64,000 nt of DNA, taken from NCBI GenBank assembly GCA_031291295.1, contig JARLJI010000058.1, positions 62,001-126,000 on the forward strand, written 5' to 3'. The notes beneath the pieces were generated by a model. That model worked only from the letters and a program-made list of their open reading frames with translations, was not told the origin of the DNA and searched no databases. The stretch's first letter is position 1. Each line of letters begins with the position of its first letter. The position numbers were made by a program, and so were the translations under genes. The stretch is from Rhodoferax sp. GTDB taxonomy: Bacteria > Pseudomonadota > Gammaproteobacteria > Burkholderiales > Burkholderiaceae_C. Shown here piece by piece: positions 28,510 through 38,200 of the stretch.

Positions 28510-29874
28510 TCAGGTGTAATCGCCGAGCTTGCAGCCAAACGCGTCGGCCGGCTGCGTGACCTTTTCACCGGGCACGATTTCGAGTACATCCCAGAAGTCC
28601 TCGTTGTTCTTCATGTCTTTCTTGGCTTTGCCGCGAACAATCACAACCGGGCGAATGCATTGGTGATCCTGCGGTCGATAGTGGACATCGCCGAGGAGTG
28701 ACGGCATGGTTTCACCCTTCTCGTACTGCTTGATGACGTCAGGCGGGTAGAAACTGCCGGCTTCCGTGACCATCCGCGCCCACTGGGCGAAGCTCACATA
28801 GGAGTTCTCGGCACCCCATTCCGGTCGATAGCCGTACTTCTTCTGGAACGCGTCCACGAACAGTTTGGCAAGGGGATACTTGTCTTCGAGCGTCCACCAG
28901 AAATCGGTCGCCGCAAAAACGCCAGCCGTGATGTCCGGTCCAACCTCCTTCGCGATAAATGGAATCTGGTACGGGAGAACCAGCGTCATCTTCGGGAGCA
29001 GGCCGAACTGCTTGGCCTGCTGGGTCGACAACACGGCGTCACGGCCCCAGTTGACGTTGATCAGGAATTCGGCGCCTGAATTCGCGATATTGGTCAGGTA
29101 CTGGCTGAAATCCTGGGTGCCGAGCGGCGACACCTGATTGGTCACCATGGTCCAGCCCGCGTTCTTGGTCAGGTAGTCGTTGACAGATTTCGTCGTGGTG
29201 TGGCCATAGGTGTAGTCCGGCGTCATGAACGCGGCCTTGCGGTTCTTGCCGAACTGCTTGACCAGTACCGGGCCGATGGCGTTTGCCGCAGTCTCGCCGT
29301 AGAAGCCCTGCCGGAAGCCGTAGCGCACGCAGTCCTTGCCGGTCGTGTCGTTGGAGCCGGAGATGCCGGCCAGATAAAGAATCTTCTCGCGATCGGCAAA
29401 CTTGTTGAGCGCGACCGCCACGGCCGACGAGGTCGAGCCGGTCATCATGATGATCTTGTTCTGGCCGATGAAAGTCTGTTCCACCTGCAGCGCCTGGTTG
29501 GGCTTGGCGACCGAGTCGGCCGAGAGCAATTTCACCTTCTTGCCGAGCAGGCCGTTGTTCACCTTCGGTGCGAATTTCTTCATCAACTCGTGGTTGGTGT
29601 TCATGTGTTCGACGGCGAGCTCCATGCCCTTGAGCTCGTCAGCGCCCTGCACCGCATAGGTACCGGTGAGCGGCACGGCGGCGCCGATGTAAACCGTGTC
29701 ACCTTGCGACCCGGCAGGCCAGGTCCCCATGGCCGGCCTGTCTTCGGCGTAGGCCCATTGGATGCCCCCGAAACTGGCAAGCAACGTCGCGCCGAGGGCG
29801 CCCGAGCCCCGATGCAGCGCGTCACGGCGCGAGATGGTGGGTGTGGTCCCGTTGGTGGGTTTGAACTTTGACAT
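28510..29874 (-). CDS. Liv-type ABC transporter substrate-binding protein, Tat-exported
   Basis: Periplasmic binding protein of 454 residues from MSKFKPTNG at 29874, with AGGAAAGGA just upstream. The signal is of Tat type (SRRDALHRGSGALGATLLASFGG). The body has VYIGAAVPLTGTYAVQGADELKGMELAVEHMN and TSSAVAVAL, as in Peripla_BP_6 proteins. It leads the transporter operon (binding protein, LivH, LivM-LivG, LivF). The divergent MarR gene suggests a substrate linked to aromatic or organic acid catabolism, but this is inference. Confidence 0.92.
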   Translation of the reverse strand: MSKFKPTNGTTPTISRRDALHRGSGALGATLLASFGGIQWAYAEDRPAMGTWPAGSQGDTVYIGAAVPLTGTYAVQGADELKGMELAVEHMNTNHELMKKFAPKVNNGLLGKKVKLLSADSVAKPNQALQVEQTFIGQNKIIMMTGSTSSAVAVALNKFADREKILYLAGISGSNDTTGKDCVRYGFRQGFYGETAANAIGPVLVKQFGKNRKAAFMTPDYTYGHTTTKSVNDYLTKNAGWTMVTNQVSPLGTQDFSQYLTNIANSGAEFLINVNWGRDAVLSTQQAKQFGLLPKMTLVLPYQIPFIAKEVGPDITAGVFAATDFWWTLEDKYPLAKLFVDAFQKKYGYRPEWGAENSYVSFAQWARMVTEAGSFYPPDVIKQYEKGETMPSLLGDVHYRPQDHQCIRPVVIVRGKAKKDMKNNEDFWDVLEIVPGEKVTQPADAFGCKLGDYT

Positions 29875-30046
29875 GTGTTTCCTTTCCTGGAAATTGATCC
29901 TGATTTGGCCCGGGTCACAGCCGTTGGGTTGCCGATTTCTACTTACAGTGCATGGCAGCAGCTCCGTAGGCCACCCCGCCAAGGCGACGTTCATCAAAGT
30001 CGCAAAACGCGGTACCAGAAAAAACTGTTTTATACATCCCGGCACG

Positions 30047-30088
30047 ATACATTTGTGTGTAATATATCCTGATGCGATGTATTGTCAA
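30047..30088 (-). promoter_or_regulatory. strong promoter of the Liv operon bracketed by inverted half-sites
   Basis: On the minus strand TTGACA (30083-30088) and TATATT (30061-30066) are 16 bases apart, a near-consensus sigma-70 promoter pointing to the binding-protein gene. ATACAT at 30047-30052 and its complement ATGTAT at 30077-30082 flank the -10 region; a further ATACAT lies at 30032-30037. These are candidate operator half-sites for the divergent MarR protein. Confidence 0.6.
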
Positions 30089-30171
30089 ACAATGGTAAAC
30101 CCTGAAAAGCCTGCCCGGCGAGCCACCATCGGCCGGTCTGGCGTTCGAGAAAACTGATCCCTGGAGTCGAT

Positions 30172-30585
30172 GTGAAAAAGGAAGAATTCCAGCTCCTTGC
30201 GGAATTTCGCATGTGCCTGCGCCAGTTCAATTTCTTCAGTGAACAGGAGTCTGCCGCCCTGGGGTTGACGTCCCAGCAATACCAGGCGCTACTGGCCATC
30301 AAGGGGCATCCGGAGTCTGGGGTGATCACCATCACGGAGCTGGCCCAGTGGATGTTGATCAAGCACAACAGTGCCGTCGGCCTGGTGGATCGTCTGGAAA
30401 AGGAAGGCTTCGTCAGGCGCTGGCCGTCCAAGCAGGACCGGCGCCAGGTGGGCGTCAAGTTGACGGCGCATGGCGAGCGGGTCTTCAAGCGCCTGGCGGT
30501 GGTGCATCGGGTGGAGCTGCACCGCATCAGCCCCGAATTCCGGCGCTACTTCAGGTATTTTTCCAAACCGGTCGACTGGGCGTGA
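30172..30585 (+). CDS. MarR family transcriptional regulator
   Basis: Winged helix-turn-helix regulator of 137 residues from a GTG at 30172 preceded by GGAG. The recognition region is ITITELAQWMLIKHNSAVGLVDRLEKEGFVRR, and the wing is PSKQDRRQVGVKLTAHGERVF; both are typical of MarR. It is divergent from the Liv-type transporter across 297 bases and is likely its ligand-controlled repressor. The ligand may be the transported compound. Confidence 0.9.
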   Translation: MKKEEFQLLAEFRMCLRQFNFFSEQESAALGLTSQQYQALLAIKGHPESGVITITELAQWMLIKHNSAVGLVDRLEKEGFVRRWPSKQDRRQVGVKLTAHGERVFKRLAVVHRVELHRISPEFRRYFRYFSKPVDWA

Positions 30586-30603
30586 GGGCGCCCGGCGCGG
30601 CGC

Positions 30604-31008
30604 TCAGGCCAGTTTGATCCGGTCGGCGTAACCGCGCAGCACGTCCAGGCCCGGCTCCTTGCGCGGCCAGACCAGGCCCACGCCGTCGCCCGCATAGCGC
30701 GGCAACACATGCAGATGCAGGTGCGGCACCGTTTGCCAGCCGGCCGGCTTGTTGGCCTGCAGGATGGTCATTCCGTCGGGCTGGAAGGCCGCCTGCACCG
30801 CCCTGGCAATTTTTGCGGCGGCGCGCATCATGGCCGCGGCCGAATCGTCGTCTGCGTCCATCAGGGTCTCATAGGGTTTTTTGGTGGCGACCAGCACATG
30901 TCCCGGATTGACTTGTCCCGCATCCATGAAGGCGTAGACAAAATCGTCCTCATAGACCTTGGCGCTGGGGATTTCACCTTGAATGATTCTGGAAAAAATG
31001 GTCGTCAT
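30604..31008 (-). CDS. HIT family nucleotide hydrolase
   Basis: Histidine-triad protein of 134 residues from MTTIFSRIIQGEIPS at 31008. The catalytic triad motif is PHLHLHVLP, and the CVYEDD-type N-terminal segment is present as KVYEDDFVYAFMD. HIT hydrolases cleave phosphoramidates and adenylated molecules. The family's usual Cys near the start is missing (RIIQGEI rather than KI-x-x-x-E-I with a preceding Cys), as in many HinT-like proteins. Confidence 0.92.
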   Translation of the reverse strand: MTTIFSRIIQGEIPSAKVYEDDFVYAFMDAGQVNPGHVLVATKKPYETLMDADDDSAAAMMRAAAKIARAVQAAFQPDGMTILQANKPAGWQTVPHLHLHVLPRYAGDGVGLVWPRKEPGLDVLRGYADRIKLA

Positions 31009-31256
31009 GGTAGGTACTGCCGGTTGAAGGATGCTGCGCGCCCCAATTCTAGGGCGCAGGGCCCGGCGGCGGGGCCGAAGCGACGGGGCGCGATACCGCT
31101 TCGAGACGGACTCGCGCAGCCGATCGGGACGGCGCCTGCATTTTGCGTTCCAATAGCTGCCATGAAATGGCGCACAGACTCCCCTCAAGGCATTGAATCC
31201 GCTGACGCGTGGACGCGGCGCGGGAGCCATCTGCTGCGCCGCAGTACATCGTGACC

Positions 31257-31829
31257 ATGACGACATCCGGATTTGCACTGTTCGACACGGCCATTGGCCG
31301 CTTCGGTGTCGCTTGGGGCGAACACGGCATCTACGGTGTGCAGTTGCCCGAGGCGAACGATCACGCAACACGCCTGCGCCTGCGCCGGCCTGCGGGCGCG
31401 CAGGAAGCGCTGCCGCCACCCGAGGTGCAGCGCGTCATCGATGCCGTGGTGGCCTTGCTGCGCGGCGAGCGCACCGAGCCCGACGCGCTTGGTGCCGTGC
31501 CGCTCGACATGCAAGGCGTGCCGCCCTTCAACCGCCGTGTCTACGAGGTCACGCGCGCGATTGCACCCGGCGCGACGCTGACCTACGGCGAAGTCGCCGC
31601 GCGCATCGGCGAGCCCGGCGCGGCGCGTGCGGTCGGGCAGGCGCTGGGGCACAACCCGTTCGCGCCCGTCGTGCCGTGCCACCGGGTGCTGGCGGCTGGC
31701 AGCGGGGCAGGGGGCTTCTCGGCCCGCGGCGGCGTCACAACCAAGCTTCGCATGCTGCTGATCGAAGGCGCGGCGTTCGGCGCACCGGGGCTTTTTGATG
31801 CGCCAAATTCAAGCCAAAACGGCTTGTAG
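31257..31829 (+). CDS. ogt: methylated-DNA-protein cysteine methyltransferase family (Ogt/MGMT)
   Basis: DNA repair protein of 190 residues from the ATG at 31257; a GTG at 31209 would add 16. The active-site PCHRV motif is present (FAPVVPCHRVLA) with the preceding ALGHNP segment and the helix-turn-helix GATLTYGEVAARIG. It takes alkyl groups from O6-alkylguanine. The N-terminal domain is short and degenerate, as in Ogt-like proteins. The last residues NSSQNGL and the TAG stop lie in a dispersed repeat. Confidence 0.9.
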   Translation: MTTSGFALFDTAIGRFGVAWGEHGIYGVQLPEANDHATRLRLRRPAGAQEALPPPEVQRVIDAVVALLRGERTEPDALGAVPLDMQGVPPFNRRVYEVTRAIAPGATLTYGEVAARIGEPGAARAVGQALGHNPFAPVVPCHRVLAAGSGAGGFSARGGVTTKLRMLLIEGAAFGAPGLFDAPNSSQNGL

Positions 31830-31868
31830 CCATTGATGGATGTGCATTCATTGCTATGAAAACTATAG
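31804..31868 (-). repeat. dispersed GCTAT/ATAGC repeat, copy 3 (contains ogt stop)
   Basis: On the minus strand: CTATAGTTTTCATAGC core, then GCACATCC, ATGGCTACAAGCC and a TTTTGG tail. It aligns end to end with copy 2 at 20168-20231. The ogt TAG at 31827-31829 lies in GGCTTGTAGCC, at the same repeat position as the aroG stop. Confidence 0.8.
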
Positions 31869-31926
31869 CTATACCGGAATGGCCCGATACGCCGCTGAGC
31901 GCTTCATGCGGCCGGGCCTCACGAGC

Positions 31927-33540
31927 ATGAAAGTCTCCACCCCGTCGGCGGCCCACGACCGTCGCCGCCTGCTGCAACTGGCCGGCGCCGCTGCCACGAC
32001 CCTGTGGTTGCCGCGCAGCGCCTGGAGCCAGCCCAGGCTCGATGCCGATCCGTTCACGCTCGGGGTGGCCAGCGGTTCGCCCACGCACGATTCGGTGGTG
32101 CTGTGGACCCGGCTGGCACCGGCCGGCCCGGGGGACGCGGGCGTGGGGCAACGCGCCGTGACCGTGCGCTGGGAAGTGGCGCATGACGAGGGCTTCACCC
32201 GCATCGTACAAAGCGGGCAGGTCCAGGCGCTGGCCGAGCTGGCGCATTCGGTGCACGTGGAGGTGGCCGGGCTGGCGCCGGACCGCTGGTACTTCTACCG
32301 CTTCATGGTGGGCGATGCCCGCAGTGCGGCGGGGCGCACGCGCACGTTCCCGGAGCCTGACGCCATCGTGGCGCGGCTGCGACTGGCCTACGCTTCCTGC
32401 CAGCACTGGGAGCATGGCTATTTCAGCGCCTACCGCCATATGCGCGAGGAGAACCTGGATGCGGTGCTGTTCGTGGGCGACTACATCTATGAATACCCGG
32501 GCGCCTCCCACGCCGTGCGGGTGCCACCGGGTGGCTGGGTACTGACGCTGGACGACTACCGCCAGCGCTACGCCCTGTACAAGGGAGAGGCTGATTTGCA
32601 GGCCATGCACGCCGCCTGCCCCTGGCTGGTGACCTGGGACGACCACGAGGTGCAGAACGACTATGCGGGCGCGCAAGCGGGCTACAGCAGCCGGCTCGAT
32701 CCCTCAAAGCCCGCCGACTTTGCAGTGCGCCGCGCGGCGGCTTACCATGCGTACTACGAACACATGCCGATTCGCGCGTCGGTGCTGACCCGCGGAATGA
32801 CCGGCCTGCTGAATCGGGCGCCGGGTGCCGAGATGCGCATCTACAACCGGGTGCAATACGGCCGGCTGGCCTCGCTGTACCTGCTCGATGCGCGGCAGTA
32901 CAAAGACCCGCAGGCTTGCACGCGCGATGGCCTGCTCGGGTCGAGCATGGTGGATCCGGCCAATTGCCCGTCCTGGAACGACGCCGGACGCAGCTTGCTG
33001 GGACTAGCGCAGGAGCGCTGGCTGGACCAGGAATTCGGCCGGGCCAGCCAGGCCTGGAATGTGGTGGGCCAGCAGACCCTGTTCGGCCAGCGCGACTTCA
33101 AACCCGGCCCGGGCCAAACCTTGTGGAACGACGGCTGGGACGGTTATCCTGCGGCGCGCACGCGCCTGACCGATTCATTGCGCCGGCACGCGGTGGCCAA
33201 CGCCGTGCTGCTTGGCGGTGACGTGCACGAAAACTGGGTCGGCCATGTCAAGGCCGACTACGCTGACGCGGCCAGTCCCGCCGTGGGCGTGGAATTTTGC
33301 GGCACCAGCATCACCTCGCGCTCGAGCGGCAATGCCAGAACGGCCGAGCGGCTGGCCGAAAATCCGCACTTCGTGTTTGCCGATGCGCAGCGCAAGGGTT
33401 ACGGTGTGGTCGAGTTCACGCCCCGGCTACTGACCACCACCCTACGCGTGGTGGACGATGTGACGCGCCCGGACACCGGCATCGAGACGCTGGCGAGTTT
33501 TACGGTGCAGGCCGGACGATCCGTGGTGGAAAAAACCTGA
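31927..33540 (+). CDS. phoD: alkaline phosphatase D (PhoD family), Tat-exported
   Basis: Phosphodiesterase/phosphatase of 537 residues from MKVSTPSA at 31927; an ATG at 31906 is an alternative. It starts with a twin-arginine-like signal (HDRRRLLQLAGAAATTLWLP), so it acts in the periplasm. An N-terminal Ig-like PhoD_N domain (DPFTLGVASGSPTHDSVVLWTRL) precedes the metallophosphatase domain. Metal-site segments are YASCQHWEHG, FVGDYIYEY, TWDDHEVQNDY and GGDVHENWV. It frees phosphate from organic phosphoesters. No Pho box was identified. Confidence 0.93.
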   Translation: MKVSTPSAAHDRRRLLQLAGAAATTLWLPRSAWSQPRLDADPFTLGVASGSPTHDSVVLWTRLAPAGPGDAGVGQRAVTVRWEVAHDEGFTRIVQSGQVQALAELAHSVHVEVAGLAPDRWYFYRFMVGDARSAAGRTRTFPEPDAIVARLRLAYASCQHWEHGYFSAYRHMREENLDAVLFVGDYIYEYPGASHAVRVPPGGWVLTLDDYRQRYALYKGEADLQAMHAACPWLVTWDDHEVQNDYAGAQAGYSSRLDPSKPADFAVRRAAAYHAYYEHMPIRASVLTRGMTGLLNRAPGAEMRIYNRVQYGRLASLYLLDARQYKDPQACTRDGLLGSSMVDPANCPSWNDAGRSLLGLAQERWLDQEFGRASQAWNVVGQQTLFGQRDFKPGPGQTLWNDGWDGYPAARTRLTDSLRRHAVANAVLLGGDVHENWVGHVKADYADAASPAVGVEFCGTSITSRSSGNARTAERLAENPHFVFADAQRKGYGVVEFTPRLLTTTLRVVDDVTRPDTGIETLASFTVQAGRSVVEKT

Positions 33541-33634
33541 CGTCCGTCGGTGTCTTGCGGCAGCGGCCGGGCATGGCGGAGAAACAGGGGCCGCCGTGCG
33601 GCATTGCACGTGGCCGACTCAGCCCATCAGCGTA

Positions 33635-34345
33635 TCACCCCATCAGTTCAAGCAGCCGATCCAGCCCGCCGCTGTTGATTGCCACCATGGCCTGCTCGCG
33701 CACGGTGGGCTTGGCGTGGTAGGCCACCGACAGGCCGGCGCTGCCCATCATCGGCAGGTCGTTGGCGCCGTCGCCCACGGCAATCGCCTGCCTAGGCTGG
33801 ATGCCCAGCTTCGCGCAGGTCTCCAGCAGCATCTTGCGTTTTTCGTCGCCGTCGCAGATATCGCCCCAGGGTTGGTCCACCATTCTTCCGGTCAGCTGGC
33901 CGCCCTGCACCTCCAGCACGTTGGAGCGCGTGAAGTCGATGCCCAGGCGGTCGCGGATGCGGTCGGTGAAAAAGGTGAAGCCGCCGCTGACCAGCAGCAC
34001 CTTCAGGCCAGCTAGTCTGCAGGCGGCCACCAGTTCGGTGGCGCCGGGGTTGATCTGCAGGCGCGTGGCGTACACCTCTTGCATGCTCGCCACGCTCACG
34101 CCCCGGAGCAGGGCCACGCGCTGGCGCAGGCTTTCCTTGTAATCGGCAATCTCGCCGCGCATGGCGGGCTCGGTAATCGCGGCCACCTCGGCCTTGCGTC
34201 CGGCCGCATCGGCAATTTCATCGACGCACTCGATGTTGATGAGCGTCGAGTCCATGTCGAAGGTGATGAGCCTGAAGTCATGCAGGCTCAAGGGCGGGGT
34301 GATGCCCCGGATCACGAGGCCGGGGGAGAATTCGAGGGTGGGCAT
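33635..34345 (-). CDS. serB: phosphoserine phosphatase
   Basis: HAD-family enzyme of 236 residues that makes serine from phosphoserine. The nucleophile motif is FDMDSTL with D30 and D32, followed by INIECVDEIAD. Motif II is LLVSGGF, and motif IV is VGDGANDLPMM. The N-terminal part is short and lacks a full ACT domain, as is usual in Burkholderiales. It is 13 bases upstream of nothing on its strand and stands alone between phoD and the VapBC module. Confidence 0.94.
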   Translation of the reverse strand: MPTLEFSPGLVIRGITPPLSLHDFRLITFDMDSTLINIECVDEIADAAGRKAEVAAITEPAMRGEIADYKESLRQRVALLRGVSVASMQEVYATRLQINPGATELVAACRLAGLKVLLVSGGFTFFTDRIRDRLGIDFTRSNVLEVQGGQLTGRMVDQPWGDICDGDEKRKMLLETCAKLGIQPRQAIAVGDGANDLPMMGSAGLSVAYHAKPTVREQAMVAINSGGLDRLLELMG

Positions 34346-34358
34346 AGGGATTCAAATA

Positions 34359-34412
34359 CTATGGTTTCGATAGCTCGCTGTGCAGGTTGGACAAGGGCTG
34401 TAGCCAGTTCTC
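34359..34412 (+). repeat. dispersed GCTAT/ATAGC repeat, copy 4 (vapC C-terminus)
   Basis: CTATGGTTTCGATAGC core followed by ACAAGGGCTGTAGCC and a short tail. It matches copies 2 and 3 in order and spacing. The vapC stop codon is the first CTA of the core, and the last 14 or so VapC residues are read from this element. Confidence 0.75.
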
Positions 34413-34817
34413 GACCCGCAAGCCGGGCACGCGGCGGAATTCGGCATCGGCGCTAACCAAGGTGGCATCGATGGCCAGTGCGTGCGCGGCAATCAGTGCG
34501 TCATTGGGGTTTATGGGCTGGCCTTGTGCTTCGAGCAGACTGCGCAAGGCTGCATAGGGGGCGCAGACGTCGGCCTCCAGCGGTAAGACATTGACTGATT
34601 CCAGCACCCGCTGGTAGTGGGTTTGCCAGCGCGGATGGGTGCGACGGCGAATGCCAAACAGTAATTCGCATTGCACGACCACGCTGGTGCACAGTCTTGC
34701 GTCTGGTTTTCTCGTGATGGCCTCCATGAACCGCTTTGAGGCCACTCCCTCCGGGTTGCGCATCATGTCTGACAGGATATTGGTGTCAAGCAGGTAGGTG
34801 TGTTGCTGAGCAGGCAT
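34359..34817 (-). CDS. vapC: PIN-domain ribonuclease toxin, VapC/FitB type
   Basis: Toxin of 152 residues from the ATG at 34817, which overlaps the antitoxin stop (TGATG). Metal-site residues are in YLLDTNILSDMM near the start, the central glutamate in QCELLFG, and the later acidic pair in NPNDALIAAHALA with LVSADAEFRRVPGL. VapC toxins cleave RNA until bound by VapB. The family normally ends near GLRVENW; here LQPLSNLHSELSKP follows, supplied by a dispersed repeat. Activity may or may not survive that tail. Confidence 0.9.
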   Translation of the reverse strand: MPAQQHTYLLDTNILSDMMRNPEGVASKRFMEAITRKPDARLCTSVVVQCELLFGIRRRTHPRWQTHYQRVLESVNVLPLEADVCAPYAALRSLLEAQGQPINPNDALIAAHALAIDATLVSADAEFRRVPGLRVENWLQPLSNLHSELSKP

Positions 34818-35146
34818 CAACCTTCACCCAGGTCAATATCGTCCAGCGGCAACAGACCTGCATCTACATCGGGGAACTCTTCGTCGATAGGCCCCAGTTT
34901 GGCAAGATCATTCAACGCGGCCAGTAGCGCAGCCGGGCTACCTCTAAGATATTTGGGCTCAACCGCTTCAATGACGAGTCTGTTGCCCTCGCGGCGCATG
35001 ATGGCCTCTTTGCCGGGCAACTCAAACTCTTTGGGAATGCGCACCGCTTGATTTGCGCCATTACGAAACAGGCGCACATGGCGCTCCTTTGCTTCATCAA
35101 GCGTTTCAATCGGGTATTCCGGTAGTTTTTCAGAGACGTGGGGCAT
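34817..35146 (-). CDS. vapB: VapB-type antitoxin
   Basis: Antitoxin of 109 residues directly upstream of and overlapping vapC by one base. It has an AbrB/VapB swapped-hairpin DNA-binding segment (RLFRNGANQAVRIPKEFELPGKEAIMRREGNRLVIEA) and an acidic C-terminal tail (IDEEFPDVDAGLLPLDDIDLGEG) that should block the toxin. Such pairs repress their own promoter. The N-terminal extension (MPHVSEKLPEYPIETLDEAKERH) is longer than in minimal VapB proteins. Confidence 0.88.
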   Translation of the reverse strand: MPHVSEKLPEYPIETLDEAKERHVRLFRNGANQAVRIPKEFELPGKEAIMRREGNRLVIEAVEPKYLRGSPAALLAALNDLAKLGPIDEEFPDVDAGLLPLDDIDLGEG

Positions 35147-35196
35147 GATGCTTCTCCTGAAAAATTGCTGTCCGTCAGTTTAGCATATGCCGCGGC

Positions 35197-35218
35197 CTAT
35201 GCTATTAATTCGATGGAT
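35197..35218 (+). repeat. core of the dispersed repeat at the mfd stop (copy 5)
   Basis: GCTATTAATTCGATGG carries the GCTAT core with a changed right arm. The mfd stop codon and its last residues (SIELIA) are read through it on the minus strand. Only the core is recognisable. Confidence 0.5.
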
Positions 35219-38200
35219 TTTGGCTGCCCCAAACTTCGCAAAATGTCGCGCACCATCTGGGCGCGGGCCTTGGGGTCGGGCAGGTCGCGTTCGATGCGCA
35301 GCTTCTCATTACTGGCGAGTTTGATGTGGCGGTTCTTCTGGATCAGTTCGATGATGCGCATCGAGTCGATCGGCGGGTCTTTCTTGAAGGTGATGTGGAT
35401 CACCCCCGGCGCTGCGTCGACCTTCACCACGCCGTAGGGCCTGGCGATCACGCGCAGGCGGTGCACGTCGATGAGGGTTTGCGCCTGCGTGGGGAGCTTG
35501 CCAAAGCGATCCACAATTTCTTCCAGCAGGGCGTCAATCTGGTCGGTGTTCTTGGCGGTGGCCAGCTTCTTGTAGAAACTCAGGCGCAGGTGCACGTCGC
35601 CGCAGTAGTCGTCCGGCAACAGCGCCGGCGCGTGCAGGTTGATCTCGGTGGTCGCGTTGAGCGGCGCCAGCAGGTCGGGCTCGATGCCGGCCTTCAGGCA
35701 GCGCACGGCCTCGCTCAGCATCTCGTTGTAGAGCTGGAAGCCGATCTCCATCATGTTGCCGCTCTGGTTTTCGCCCAGCACCTCGCCGGCGCCGCGAATT
35801 TCCAGGTCGTGCATCGCGAGGTAGAAGCCCGAGCCGAGTTCCTCCATCTGCTGGATGGCGTCCAGCCGCTGCGACGCATGCTTGGTCAGGCCCTCCAGGT
35901 CGGGCACCATCAGGTAGGCGTAGGCCTGGTGGTGCGAGCGCCCAACCCGGCCGCGCAACTGGTGCAGCTGCGCCAGGCCGAACTTGTCGGCGCGGCTCAT
36001 CACGATGGTGTTGGCGGTCGGCACGTCGATGCCGGTCTCGATGATGGTCGAGCACAGCAGCAGGTTGTAGCGCTGCGCGATGAAGTCGCGCATCACGCGC
36101 TCCAGCTCGCGCTCGGGCATCTGGCCGTGCGCCACCGCAATGCGCGCCTCGGGCAGCAGCTCCTCCAACTTTTGCCGGCGATTCTCGATGGTTTCCACCT
36201 CGTTGTGCAGGAAGTACACCTGCCCGCCGCGCTTGAGTTCGCGCAGCACGGCCTCCCTGATCACGCCGTTGCCTTCGGTGCGCACGAAGGTCTTGATGGC
36301 CAGGCGGCGCTGCGGCGCCGTGGCGATCACCGAGAGGTCGCGCAGGCCCTCCAGCGCCATGCCCAGCGTGCGCGGGATCGGCGTGGCGGTCAGCGTGAGC
36401 ACGTCGACCTCGGCGCGCAGCGCCTTCATGGCCTCCTTGTGGCGCACGCCGAAGCGGTGCTCCTCGTCAATGATCAGCAGGCCGAGATTCTTGAATTTGG
36501 TTGATTCGCTGAGCAGCTTGTGGGTGCCGACCACGATGTCGATCGTGCCGTCGGCGATGCCTTTGATCGACGCCGTGATCTCCTTGCCGGAGCGAAAACG
36601 CGAGACTTCCGCCACCTTGACCGGCCATTTGGCGAAACGGTCCACCAGCGTCTGGTAGTGCTGCTCGGCCAGCAGCGTGGTGGGGGCCAGGAACGCCACC
36701 TGTTTGCCGCCGGTGATGGCAATGAATGCGGCGCGCAAGGCCACCTCGGTCTTGCCAAAGCCGACGTCACCGCACACCAGGCGGTCCATCGGGCGCGGGC
36801 TGATCATGTCCTGGATCACGGCGTGGATCGCGGCGCTCTGGTCGGCGGTTTCCTCGAAGCCGAAGTCGTTGGCGAAAATCTCGTAATCCTGCGCGCTGTA
36901 GCGGAACGCGTGGCCCTCGCGCGCGGCCCGGCGCGCGTAGATGTTGAGCAGTTCGGCGGCCGAGTCGCGCACCTGCTCGGCCGCGCGGCGCTTGGCCTTT
37001 TCCCACTGGCCGGAGCCGAGCTTGTGCAGCGGCGCCTCGTCGGCGCTCACGCCGGTGTAGCGGCTGATCTGGTGCAGCTGGCTGACGGGCACGTACAGCA
37101 CGGCCTTGTCGGCGTACTCCAGGTGTAAAAACTCCTGCACGGCGGGCGTGCCATCGGGCTGCAGCTGCCCCAGGTCGAGATGGATCAGGCCCCGGTAGCG
37201 GCCAATGCCGTGCGCGCTGTGCACCACCGGGTCGCCGATGTTGAGCTCGCTCAGGTCCTTGATGAGCGCTTCGACGTCGCTGACCTGCTCCTGCTTCTTG
37301 CGCCGGCGCGTGGTTGGTCCGGCCGCAAAGAGCTCGGTCTCCGTCACGAAATCGAGACCTTCTTCGAGCCAGCTGAACCCGGTGTTGAGCGCGGCCGTGG
37401 CAATGCCCAGCGGTTCGGTGCTGCTCAGGAACTCCTGCAGCGAGTCGAACGCCGGCGGGCTGAGCTGGCTGGCGCGCAGGAAGTCGAGCAGGCTCTCGCG
37501 CCGGCCATCGCTCTCGGCCAGCAGCAGCACGCGGTGCGCGGTGTTGCGCAGGTGGGCCTTGAGCCGGGCCAGCGGATCTTCGGCGCCGCGCACCACGGAC
37601 AGCTCGCCCAGTTTTTGAAACAGGGCGCTGTCCGCCACATCTTCAATGGCGGGCCGGATGGCCAGTTGCGGATGCTCGTTGGCCCGCGCGTAAAACTGCT
37701 CGGTGCCGAGGAACAGCGCCTGCGGCGGCAGCACGGGACGCTCCGGGTCGCCCTGCACCAGCCGGTAGCGGTCCTTGGTGTCCTGCCAGAAGCGCGCAAA
37801 GGCGGGCTCCAGGTCGCCGTGCAGCACCACGGTAGCGTCCGCGCCGAGGTAGTCAAACACGGTGGCGGTCTCGTCGAAGAACAGCGGCAGGTAGTACTCG
37901 ATGCCCGCCGTGGCCACACCGTTGCCGATGTCCTTGTAGATGCGGCTGCGGGTCGGGTCGCCCTCCAGCAACTCGCGCCAGCGGCTGCGGAATTTGGCGC
38001 GCGCGTCGTCGTCCATCGGGAACTCGCGCCCGGGCAGCAGCCGCACTTCGGGCACGGGATACAGGCTGCGCTGGCTGTCGGGGTCGAAGGTGCGAATCGA
38101 GTCGATCTCGTCGTCGAACAGGTCGACGCGGTACGGCACCGGCGAGCCCATGGGAAACAGGTCGATCAGCCCGCCGCGCACCGCGTATTCACCCGGACTG

